From positions 38,139 through 102,138 of the forward strand of contig CAAGCB010000028.1 in the NCBI GenBank assembly GCA_900768185.1: 64,000 nucleotides of DNA, read 5' to 3'. Shown one piece after another: positions 52,475 through 60,387 of this stretch. Position numbers and translations under genes: made by a program. Each line of letters starts with the position of its first letter. Positions within the stretch are counted from its first letter, which is position 1. The DNA is from Alphaproteobacteria bacterium (lineage in GTDB: Bacteria > Pseudomonadota > Alphaproteobacteria > CAAGCB01 > CAG-977). The notes below the pieces were generated by a model. The model ran no database searches. It was not told the DNA's origin and was given only the letters and a program-made list of their open reading frames with translations.

Positions 52475-52535
52475 GTAGTATCGGTTCGACTGTGTCCGCC
52501 CGCGCGGACGCCGGATAACGCCGTGTGGAGAAAAA

Positions 52536-55500
52536 ATGAGCCCGCCGAAAAAGGATACTAAAAAGTGGAAGCCTAAATTCCCCGGCGCGGCGTCGGACGG
52601 GGAAGAGGATCCGTATGTAAAGGCGCAAAGGTTCATTAACGTCTATCGTCAGCTGCATGTTTTGCGCGAAGATCTGGTTACGCGCTACAATGACATGCTG
52701 TTGGAAATCGATGACGATGCGCGCGCGTCGTTGCCCGACATTCCGGGCGGCAGGGACGTTCGCGACTATCTGGAATATTTGGAACGTCAGAAATACGGCG
52801 ACGATTACGAAGCCGAAAACGAAGACGGCGAAGAACTTGTTTCTCGCGAGGAAAAGGCGAAAGCGAAAACCATTGCGGACGCTTTGGCGTCGGCGCAGGA
52901 AAAAATGAACCAAAGCCAGCTGGCGGTTATGCAGCAGGCGCAGGAAGACGCGCGCCGCAATATGGAATTGCTGGCGAAAACACTGTCCGAAGCGCGCAAC
53001 GATCCCGCCCGCAGGCAGGAAGCCGCCGAATTGGCGGAAACGCTGAAACGCGCGCGGGAAACTTTGGCGTCGTCCGATTCTTCGACGGAAATTTCCAACG
53101 TTCAGGACAAACTGCGCATGCAGTATTTGCAGGCGGCGCAGGGGCAACCCATCGCCGTTCCCGTGCAGGCGATACCGGTTCAAGGCGTTCCCGTGCAGGG
53201 CGGCAATATCGTCGTTCAGGGGACGGGTTCGTCCGAATTGGGCGCGAAAAGTATCGAATCGCTGGTTGAGGCGTTAACGCAGGCGCAGCTGAAATCGGCG
53301 GAAACGATGGCGAAAACGCAGTCGGAAACGATGGCGAAAATCTTTTCGCAAAGTCAGGAAATGACCGCTCGCGCGATGGCGGAGGCTTTTTCGAAATCCC
53401 AGCAAAGCGCGGCGGAGGTTCAAGGCGGTATGATCGCCAAGGCGATCGCCGAATCGCAGAAACATTCGAATGAAACTTTGGCGGCGTTGTTTTCGTCGAT
53501 TCAGAAAAGCGGCGGATTCGGTCAAGTGGCGGCTCAGCCCGCGCAAATCGTAATTGAAAACAACAACGCCGCCGCCGCCGTTCAAAGCGAGGCTTCAATC
53601 GCCGCGCAGGCGAAGGCGATGGCGCAGGCGCAGATTCAGGCGCAAAAAGAAATTTTGGAAATGCAGAAAAAGGCGATGGCGGAAGGCACCATACCTGCCG
53701 CGTCGTCTTTTGTTCCCGCGGGTCAACCCGTTGCGGCTGGCGGTATGAGCGCCGAAGAACAGGCGCGCTTGATCGCGGACGTTGTCGCCAGAACTCAAAG
53801 CACGGTTTTGGCGGAAACGATGGGGCAACTGATACACCGTCAAGAGGAATCGCAACGGTTTCAGGCGACGCTGATGGCGGAGGCTTTTTCAAAGCAAACG
53901 CAAGAAATCGCCTCGGCTTTGTCAAAATCGCAAAAGGCCGTGCGCGAGGAAACGTTGACGACGCAGGCGCAAGCCGTCGCCCAAGCCATGATTCGCGCGC
54001 AAAAAGCGACCCAGTCCGAAACCATCTCCGCGCAAGCCAAAGCCATCGCGTCGGCGATGGCGGAAACGCAAAGCACCGTCCAGCGCGAGGCGTTGGCTGA
54101 ACAGGCGCGCGTCGTCGCCGAAACGCAGGCGAAAGTTCAGCGGGAAACTTTGGCGGAACAGGCGCGCGTCATGGCGCAAGCCATGTCCGAATCCCAAGCC
54201 AATGTTCAGGCGGAGGCTTTGGCGACCCAAGCCCGTGTCGTCGCGGCGGCGGTTGCCGAATCGCAAAGCGCGGTTCAGCGCGAAGCGTTGGCGGAGCAGG
54301 CGCGCGTCGTCGCCGAAACGCAGGCGAAGGTTCAGCGGGAATCTTTGGCTGAACAGGCGCGCGTCGTCGCCGAAACGCAGGCGAAGGTTCAGCGGGAATC
54401 TTTGGCGGAGCAGGCGCGCGTCGTCGCCGAAACGCAGGCGCAGGTTCAGCGGGAATCCTTGGCGGAGCAGGCGCGCGTCGTCGCCGAAACGCAGGCGCAG
54501 GTTCAACGGGAATCCTTGACGGAGCAGGCGCGTGTCGTCGCCGAAACGCAGTCGAACGCGCTGGCGCAGGCTCTGGCGAAACAGCAAACCAAAACCAAAG
54601 AGGTCATTTACACCAGGGCGATTGAAGAACAAATCGCGCAGACTGCCGATCCCCGTTCCGTTTCACCGCCGATTCACGATTATTACGATACGCCGTACAC
54701 GTCGGGTTATGACGAACAAAGCCACGTTCCCGCGCCGTCCGCCGAACAGCCGCCCGTCGACACGGCGGCGGACGACGCCGATTCCGCCGTCGAACCGAAA
54801 TCCGTCGAACAGCCGAAAATCGATTTATCCGATTGGACGGTTAATTTGGACGAAGCGCTGTCGTTGTCGCAACAGGCGTCGGACGAGGCGGGATTCGACT
54901 ACGATGACAACTGGGGCTACGGGTATTCGAACGGGGACGAGGAACAGGTCGCCGCCGCCGAACTGCCTGCGGACGACGTGTACAATTATCAGGACGCCGA
55001 GGGGTACGAGGGCGATCAATCCGTCCCCGTTCAGCAGGATCAGGGCTTGTACGGCTATGTCGGCAACGCGGAATACTACACGGACGAAAACGGCAACCCG
55101 TATTATCTGGACGAAAACGGCAATCCGTACTATGTCGATGAAAACGGACAAGCGTATTACATCGATGAAAACGGAACGCCTTATTACGTCGATCAAAACG
55201 GCAATCCGTATTACGTCGACGAAAACGGACAGGCTTTTATCGTTGACGAAAACGGACAGCCCGTCTATTTCGACCCGACGGCGGGCGGCGAAGAACCGCA
55301 GGCGTACACGGACGAAAACGGCAATCCCTACTATGTCGACGAAAACGGACAGGCGTATTACGTCGATGACAACGGGACGCCTTATTACGTCGATCAAAAC
55401 GGCACCCCGTATTACGTCGACGAAAACGGGGTCGCGTACTATGTCGACGAAAACGGATCCCCGTACTACGTCGATGAAAACGGCAATTCTTACTATATAG

Positions 55501-56858
55501 ATGAAAACGGACAGGCGGTTTATTATTCTCAAAACATCGAAACGCCGGAAAGCGTCGAAACCGTGGAGGACGTTTTCCCGCCGGAAACGACGGACGCCCC
55601 CGAACCTGACGGAAACGACCCCGCCGCCGATCAAACCGAAGCCGACGAACAATCGGTCGAGCCGGTTGTTTCAGATGACGGCGCAAAGGAACAGCCGGTT
55701 TCCTATTTCGACGACACGCCCCATACGGACGATGACGGTACAGTTTATTATTTGGACGTTGACGGCAATCGCTGTTATTGGAGCGAAGACGGCTACTATT
55801 ATTATGTGGACGAGTCGGGGACGCCGTTTTACCGTGATGCGGAGGGACGGTTTTATTATTCGGACGATGCCGGAAACGCCTATTACACGGACGATGCGGG
55901 AAGAAGCTATTATGTGACTCCGGCGGGCGAAACCGTTTATTACGGCGAGGAACAACAAGAAATCTCCGCGGAAGATGTGCCGCCCGAAGAATCCGAACCG
56001 TTTGATGCCGCGGAGGAAGCCGAGCCGCCGCTTGACGAGGTTGAGCCGCCCCTGCCGCCGGAAGAGGAAGTCGAGCCGCCGTTGGACGAAATCGAGCCGC
56101 CTCTGCCGCCGGAAGAAGAAGCCGAACCGCCGTTGGACGAGATCGAGCCGCCTCTGCCGCCGGAAGAAGAAGCCGAACCGCCGTTGGACGAAATCGAGCC
56201 GCCTCTGCCGCCGGAAAAAGAAGCCGAACCGCCGTTGGACGAGATCGAGCCGCCGTCCGCGGGGGAAAGCGCGGAAGACGATGCGGTCGATGCGTCCGAC
56301 GCTGAAAAATCCGATGAAATCAAGATCGGCGATGACGACGCGTCCGATGAAGCCGAATCGTCCGGCGAAACGGAGAAAAACTTCGATTACGACACGGGCG
56401 CGCTTGATGCCGAAGCTCCGCCTGATGAAGATGAAACGGACTTTTCCTATGATTTCCCCGATCCCGCGCCGTTTGTCGCCGCGACCGCCGACGATTTGGA
56501 AAGTTTGTCCGATGCGGAACAATCGGCTGAATCGGATTCTCAGCCGTCCGCGGACGAACCGTCGGCGGTTTCGGCAACGGCGCTTGATTTGGAAAAGATC
56601 GCGGAACCGTCAACCTCCGCCGTTCCGGTCGAAGAACGATCGACTTCCTTTGTTCCGTTTTCTCTGCCGCCGTTCCTGCGTTTGGACGGAAGCGCGGCGA
56701 TCGCTCCGTTGAAAACGGCTCTGGCGTCGTCGGCGTCCTATGTCGCGGGCGTCGTTTCCCGATTCAAACCGCGCGCCGCCGCCGAACCCGCCTTGCCGCC
56801 CGACCATGTCGTCGTATCGTTTTCAAACGACGCTGACGATCCTTATTTCAAAGGATAA
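52536..56858 (+). CDS. Giant repeat-rich soluble protein of the 52-60 kb cluster
   Basis: The 1440-residue protein has no signal peptide or membrane helix. In order: a globular N-terminus (about residues 1-95), a long Ala/Gln/Glu helical coiled-coil region (about 110-690) that includes 19-residue repeats (EQARVVAETQAKVQRES), an acidic linker, tandem 9-residue DENGNPYYV repeats (about 849-1000), a variant set (about 1064-1132), 17-residue EPPLPPEEE repeats (about 1170-1240), and a C-terminal segment ending DPYFKG. A GGAG site precedes the ATG. It looks like a long cytoplasmic scaffold or tether for the downstream envelope proteins. There is no known family. Confidence 0.65.
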   Translation: MSPPKKDTKKWKPKFPGAASDGEEDPYVKAQRFINVYRQLHVLREDLVTRYNDMLLEIDDDARASLPDIPGGRDVRDYLEYLERQKYGDDYEAENEDGEELVSREEKAKAKTIADALASAQEKMNQSQLAVMQQAQEDARRNMELLAKTLSEARNDPARRQEAAELAETLKRARETLASSDSSTEISNVQDKLRMQYLQAAQGQPIAVPVQAIPVQGVPVQGGNIVVQGTGSSELGAKSIESLVEALTQAQLKSAETMAKTQSETMAKIFSQSQEMTARAMAEAFSKSQQSAAEVQGGMIAKAIAESQKHSNETLAALFSSIQKSGGFGQVAAQPAQIVIENNNAAAAVQSEASIAAQAKAMAQAQIQAQKEILEMQKKAMAEGTIPAASSFVPAGQPVAAGGMSAEEQARLIADVVARTQSTVLAETMGQLIHRQEESQRFQATLMAEAFSKQTQEIASALSKSQKAVREETLTTQAQAVAQAMIRAQKATQSETISAQAKAIASAMAETQSTVQREALAEQARVVAETQAKVQRETLAEQARVMAQAMSESQANVQAEALATQARVVAAAVAESQSAVQREALAEQARVVAETQAKVQRESLAEQARVVAETQAKVQRESLAEQARVVAETQAQVQRESLAEQARVVAETQAQVQRESLTEQARVVAETQSNALAQALAKQQTKTKEVIYTRAIEEQIAQTADPRSVSPPIHDYYDTPYTSGYDEQSHVPAPSAEQPPVDTAADDADSAVEPKSVEQPKIDLSDWTVNLDEALSLSQQASDEAGFDYDDNWGYGYSNGDEEQVAAAELPADDVYNYQDAEGYEGDQSVPVQQDQGLYGYVGNAEYYTDENGNPYYLDENGNPYYVDENGQAYYIDENGTPYYVDQNGNPYYVDENGQAFIVDENGQPVYFDPTAGGEEPQAYTDENGNPYYVDENGQAYYVDDNGTPYYVDQNGTPYYVDENGVAYYVDENGSPYYVDENGNSYYIDENGQAVYYSQNIETPESVETVEDVFPPETTDAPEPDGNDPAADQTEADEQSVEPVVSDDGAKEQPVSYFDDTPHTDDDGTVYYLDVDGNRCYWSEDGYYYYVDESGTPFYRDAEGRFYYSDDAGNAYYTDDAGRSYYVTPAGETVYYGEEQQEISAEDVPPEESEPFDAAEEAEPPLDEVEPPLPPEEEVEPPLDEIEPPLPPEEEAEPPLDEIEPPLPPEEEAEPPLDEIEPPLPPEKEAEPPLDEIEPPSAGESAEDDAVDASDAEKSDEIKIGDDDASDEAESSGETEKNFDYDTGALDAEAPPDEDETDFSYDFPDPAPFVAATADDLESLSDAEQSAESDSQPSADEPSAVSATALDLEKIAEPSTSAVPVEERSTSFVPFSLPPFLRLDGSAAIAPLKTALASSASYVAGVVSRFKPRAAAEPALPPDHVVVSFSNDADDPYFKG
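54111..54560 (+). repeat. 57-bp tandem repeats (19-residue coiled-coil units)
   Basis: Units beginning GTCGTCGCC lie exactly 57 bp apart at 54306, 54363, 54420, 54477 and 54534. Two more degenerate units upstream are spaced 57 then 69 bp. They encode EQARVVAETQAKVQRESLA-like helical repeats, probably coiled coil. Confidence 0.88.
55081..55520 (+). repeat. 27-bp tandem repeats (DENGNPYYV units)
   Basis: About fifteen units of nine codons (Asp-Glu-Asn-Gly-x-Pro-Tyr-Tyr-Val) are interrupted once near residue 915. The Tyr-rich, Asp/Asn/Gly-rich units resemble calcium-binding or aromatic-repeat motifs, but no function is proven. Confidence 0.88.
56043..56246 (+). repeat. 51-bp tandem repeats (EPPLPPEEE units)
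   Basis: Four copies start at 56043, 56094, 56145 and 56196. They encode 17-residue Pro/Glu units (EPPLPPEEEAEPPLDEI), probably an extended stiff spacer. Confidence 0.9.
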
Positions 56859-56920
56859 TGTTGATTTCGCGAATAAAAACATAATATAAAGGAAAAAGGA
56901 CTCTAACCGCGGAAAAAAAT

Positions 56921-57868
56921 ATGGCTGAAAAAGAAATTCCCGAAGCTTTGTCGTCGCTGTTCGAAGCCGTTTTATCGTATCAGGATACGCAAGACGGACT
57001 GGGACGCGTGCGCGCGATCGGTCAGGCGGTTTTCGGCGCGGGGTGGCGCGAAAAAATTCCCGAAATCGTCAAAGATGCTCCCGACGACCTCAAAGCCAGG
57101 GTCAAAGCCAATATCGACCGCGCCCTGACTTATGAAAAGGCGGGAAACGTCTGGGCGGAGGTGTCCCGCATGCTGGATCCGCGCCGCGCCATCGATCCCG
57201 CGCAGGTGCGGTCAAGGTTGCCCGAAATGCAAAAGTGGCTGTCCATTTTCGGCAAGGCGGGACAGGATTTGATCACCAAGCTGCAATCCAAAATCGCGCA
57301 AACCGAAGCGGGCGCGGTCACGTCGGGAAATGCCGCCGCGCTGGCGGCGAACTACGGGCTGACGGTTGAACAACTGTGGAATTTCGATCATTTTATGCGC
57401 CTGAAAAATTACTATGATCAGACGATTTCCAGAACCAGCGCGCGATGCGTCCACTTGGGCGGACTGGAACTCAGCCAGTATCCCTATTTCGGTTACATTC
57501 TGGATTTGCTGGACGAAATTTTGACGTTCGGCATGGAAATCCTGACGCCGCCTTACGCCCAAATCGTTCGGGAACGCTACAAGGGCGGGGAAGCCGCTTT
57601 GAAAAAAATACTGCGCGAATTCAAAAACGAATTCGACAGCAACGCGCCGCCCGAAATGCTTGCCGATGAAGGCGATTCCGTCGACGACGTGAAAAACAAG
57701 CTGGGATCGCTGGCGGACGCCAACGAAGACGAAGGCGACATCGGTCCCGCTCCGGACGGTTTCGAATCGCCCGATTCGACAACCGCCGCCCGTCCGCGGC
57801 AACAACCCGCAGGATTGCCCGCTCCGGCTCAACCCGCCGACAATGCGGCGCCGCAACAAGGAAATTAA
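56921..57868 (+). CDS. Soluble hypothetical protein of the 52-60 kb cluster
   Basis: The 315-residue protein is mostly helical, without a signal peptide or membrane span. A conserved-looking core spans residues 1-235, including YPYFGYILDLLDEILTFGMEIL. A disordered Pro/Gln/Ala-rich tail follows (after about 260). It sits 62 bp after the giant gene and 6 bp before the secretin-like gene, so it is probably a cytoplasmic partner of the same assembly. An AT-rich stretch with TTGATT and TATAAA-like boxes precedes it, so it may also have its own promoter. I recognise no family. Confidence 0.6.
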   Translation: MAEKEIPEALSSLFEAVLSYQDTQDGLGRVRAIGQAVFGAGWREKIPEIVKDAPDDLKARVKANIDRALTYEKAGNVWAEVSRMLDPRRAIDPAQVRSRLPEMQKWLSIFGKAGQDLITKLQSKIAQTEAGAVTSGNAAALAANYGLTVEQLWNFDHFMRLKNYYDQTISRTSARCVHLGGLELSQYPYFGYILDLLDEILTFGMEILTPPYAQIVRERYKGGEAALKKILREFKNEFDSNAPPEMLADEGDSVDDVKNKLGSLADANEDEGDIGPAPDGFESPDSTTAARPRQQPAGLPAPAQPADNAAPQQGN

Positions 57869-57874
57869 GTTGAA

Positions 57875-59113
57875 ATGTTTTCCGGTTTTAATGTGAAAAA
57901 GTTTTTCGTTCTTGCCGTTTCCATTCTCGGATCGGCTTTGTCGGTCGCGTGTCAGGGCGATATCCGCGCGGGGCGTCCCATCGTTCAAACCATGCGCCCG
58001 ACCGCTTTGCCGACCGAACCCAAAACGACGCGCGCGGCGGAAATGATCAGTCTGGAATCGCCGATGCGCTGCACCGTGCGCGACACGCAACGCAACATCA
58101 GCACGATCATTCCGTTTAAACAAGAGGCGTTCAAACTGGAACGCGCCGAAAAAAGCGACGCTCTGCCGCGTTACGAAGTCACCGGATTTTCCTTTGACGG
58201 ACAATCTGCGGAACGCGTCTTTACAAAATTGCTGGGTGAAACGAAAATCAAGGTCGTCGCGCAGGGCGGGCCGTTTCCCGAACTGGCGGCGGAAAACATT
58301 ACGGGCGAATTGTCCGAAGTCATGGACATGATCGCGAACGCCGCGGAAGTGTACTACCGCTACAACGAACGCGAAAAAATCCTGACCGTCAGCCGCGAGG
58401 TCGCTTGGAATCTGAACGTTCCCGACAAGCGCGAAGTCATGATCGCCGTGCTGGATTCCCTGCGCGGCGCGGGCATGCACGATTTGATCGTCAACTGGGA
58501 AGACAGCGTCGTTTCCTTCAACGGCGACAAAAAAGCCGAAGACAAAGTCCGCAAACTGATCGAACTGTTCGACACAGAACCCAAACTGATCGTTTTCAAC
58601 GCGCGGATTCTGCGCGTCAAACCCTATGACGTGTCAAAGGAAATCAACTGGCAGGATTTAATCCCGACGTTCGGCAAGGATAAAATCAAATTCATGCTCA
58701 AAGGCGTTCTGGGGCGCGCTTTGGTGACGGATTACAGCATCAATCCGGTCAGTCTGGTCAATTTTCTGAAATCGCGCGGGTCGGTCACGCAGGTGTCCGA
58801 AGGCATGTTCATCGCCGCCAACAAATGGCGCGCGCGTTTTGATGTCGGGCGCTGCGGCGTCATGTCCATGCCCGAAGCCCAGCTGTCGATCATGGCGCAA
58901 ACCGAACTGTACGGCACGCGCCGCATGAACACCGACGTTACGCTGGATTCGGATCAGGGGGAAATCACCGCTTTCAACACCAAAAACAAGCTGGGCGACA
59001 ATATCGTTTTGCTGGGGATACCTTCCGCTTCGTTCAGCGAATCGCTGAAAGGGTATGAAACGGTCGTCATCTTGACGCCGAACATCATTCAGCTGGTTAA
59101 AGAGTTTAACTAG
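57875..59113 (+). CDS. Secretin-like lipoprotein
   Basis: The 412-residue protein has a lipoprotein signal (LSVACQGD, Cys26). A secretin N0/N1-like region follows (about residues 105-260, with YEVTGFSFDGQSAERVFTKL and later VVSFNGDKKAEDKVRKLIELF). The C-terminal portion ends LGDNIVLLGIP to ETVVILTPNIIQLV, resembling the end of type II/III secretin or PilN-type proteins. Outer-membrane location is inferred. It is smaller than most secretins, so it could be a ring-forming relative rather than a full channel. It is tightly packed with its neighbours (6 bp before, 9 bp after). Confidence 0.62.
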   Translation: MFSGFNVKKFFVLAVSILGSALSVACQGDIRAGRPIVQTMRPTALPTEPKTTRAAEMISLESPMRCTVRDTQRNISTIIPFKQEAFKLERAEKSDALPRYEVTGFSFDGQSAERVFTKLLGETKIKVVAQGGPFPELAAENITGELSEVMDMIANAAEVYYRYNEREKILTVSREVAWNLNVPDKREVMIAVLDSLRGAGMHDLIVNWEDSVVSFNGDKKAEDKVRKLIELFDTEPKLIVFNARILRVKPYDVSKEINWQDLIPTFGKDKIKFMLKGVLGRALVTDYSINPVSLVNFLKSRGSVTQVSEGMFIAANKWRARFDVGRCGVMSMPEAQLSIMAQTELYGTRRMNTDVTLDSDQGEITAFNTKNKLGDNIVLLGIPSASFSESLKGYETVVILTPNIIQLVKEFN

Positions 59114-59122
59114 GAGGTCACG

Positions 59123-59914
59123 ATGGCAGATCAACCGCAACGTCCGCCTTATCCGCAATATCCGCAACCGCCTTATCCCGCGCAGGGAATGCAGGGAGCG
59201 ATGCCGCGTCCGCCCGTCATGCCGCCGCATCCGCCGATCGGCGTTAAAATGCCCGCGGGGGTGAAAATGCCGCCGCGTCCGATGGGCTATCCCATGCCCG
59301 CAGGGGTGAAAGTGCCGCCGCGTCCGATGGGCGTCGCGCCCGTTCCGCCCGCCGCTCCGCCCGCGCAGGTCGATTCGATTGACGAAATGTGGGACGAAAC
59401 GCCCGCCGCTGACGAACCCGTCGTTGACGAAAACGGATTTATCGACGATCTGCCCCCCGACGACGACGCCGAACCCGCGCCGGTGGAAGAACCCGTTCTG
59501 GAATCGGGAATGTATGACGAAAACATGGCGTCCGATCTGGGATTGCCGCCCGCTTTCGTGAAAACGAAATTTCTGCTGCCGATGTTTTTGATTGTGTTTT
59601 TGATCGGCGCCGCCGGCGGATTCTTTTACAGCCGGTTGCAGCCTGCGCCCGAGGAGGAATTGCCCGGCGTCGTTCAAAACGCCGAAATTCCGAAAGGGCG
59701 TCCCCGTTGCGGCATCGCGCAAAAAGGGCAGGGGTGCGTTCTTTATCTGATGAACGCTCAACGCCGCGAAATCGAAGCCAAGGAATTTTTCACGATGGCG
59801 TCGGATATTCTGGGGGTGCCCCGTTTCCAAATCGAAACGTCGAACATTCGCTATGCGCCGACCCGCGTTCCGCCCGGCTATATCGCGCTGATCAATGTGC
59901 CGCCCGTGCAGTAG
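59123..59914 (+). CDS. Proline-rich single-pass membrane protein of the 52-60 kb cluster
   Basis: The 263-residue protein starts with about 80 residues of Pro/Tyr/Met-rich repeats (RPPYPQYPQPPYP, then PAGVKMPPRPMG units). An acidic stretch, a transmembrane helix (about residues 150-170) and a compact periplasmic domain with two cysteines (RPRCGIAQKGQGCVLYLM) follow. An AGGAGG site overlaps the upstream stop. The topology (long cytoplasmic proline-rich arm, small periplasmic head) suits a link between the cytoplasmic scaffold and the secretin-like protein. There is no family match. A terminator follows. Confidence 0.62.
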   Translation: MADQPQRPPYPQYPQPPYPAQGMQGAMPRPPVMPPHPPIGVKMPAGVKMPPRPMGYPMPAGVKVPPRPMGVAPVPPAAPPAQVDSIDEMWDETPAADEPVVDENGFIDDLPPDDDAEPAPVEEPVLESGMYDENMASDLGLPPAFVKTKFLLPMFLIVFLIGAAGGFFYSRLQPAPEEELPGVVQNAEIPKGRPRCGIAQKGQGCVLYLMNAQRREIEAKEFFTMASDILGVPRFQIETSNIRYAPTRVPPGYIALINVPPVQ

Positions 59915-59916
59915 GG

Positions 59917-59941
59917 ACGGGAACGTTTTTCCGTTTTTTTT
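59917..59941 (+). terminator. Terminator of the 52-60 kb operon
   Basis: ACGGGAA pairs with TTTCCGT (one wobble) around a CGTT loop, then seven Ts follow. It starts 3 bp after the last stop. Confidence 0.7.
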
Positions 59942-60076
59942 CGAAAAAAGAGATTTTTTCAGGGGGATTTCCCGCAAGGAATTTTCCCTCTTTTCGCGTA
60001 AGGTCGTGTATTTTAAGGTGATTGGGCGGAAAAAACGTTTTTTGTCGAAAAATTTTGTAAAATTTTGAAAAAGTCG

Positions 60077-60106
60077 TTGCAAATTTTCAAAGGCGGGTGT
60101 TAATAT
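60077..60106 (+). promoter_or_regulatory. Predicted promoter of the iscX-like and RNase J-like genes
   Basis: TTGCAA at 60077-60082 and TAATAT at 60101-60106 are separated by 18 bp. They lie in a very AT-rich region about 50 bp before the first ATG. The rest of the 240-bp gap shows no gene. Confidence 0.6.
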
Positions 60107-60155
60107 GTGTTTAACAGACTTGAAGGGAAAAGTCTTATAACCAGGAGAAGTAAGT

Positions 60156-60362
60156 ATGGCTTTACGTTGGAAAGATTATTGCGATATCGCTGACGCGTTG
60201 AACGAAGCTTATCCCGATATGGCTTTGACCGACATGCCGAACGAAGAATTGATTCGTTTGGTGAAATCCTTGCCCGAATTTGCGGACGATGCCGATCCCG
60301 ATGAAACGGTTTTGGGCGCGATCTGGAATCGCTGGGTTTATGTCGCGTATCCCGAAGGTTAA
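60156..60362 (+). CDS. iscX: IscX-like iron-sulfur assembly protein
   Basis: This 68-residue acidic protein has the IscX pattern: LRWKDYCDIADALNEAYPDM near the start, then LPEFADDADPDE and the C-terminal VLGAIWNRWV. IscX modulates the cysteine desulfurase IscS and binds iron weakly. No other isc gene is in the window, so the protein stands alone here. A CAGGAGAAG site precedes the ATG. It is followed 25 bp later by the RNase J-like gene, with which it may share its promoter. Confidence 0.8.
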   Translation: MALRWKDYCDIADALNEAYPDMALTDMPNEELIRLVKSLPEFADDADPDETVLGAIWNRWVYVAYPEG

Positions 60363-60387
60363 CATTTTTTAGCAGAAAGGTGCAGTT

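Noticed and set aside
50949..52535. tRNA-Arg and tRNA-Gln as an integration site for the 52-60 kb cluster
   Set aside because: I found no repeat of the tRNA 3' ends at the far side near 60 kb and no integrase beside the cluster. Base composition looks like the neighbours.
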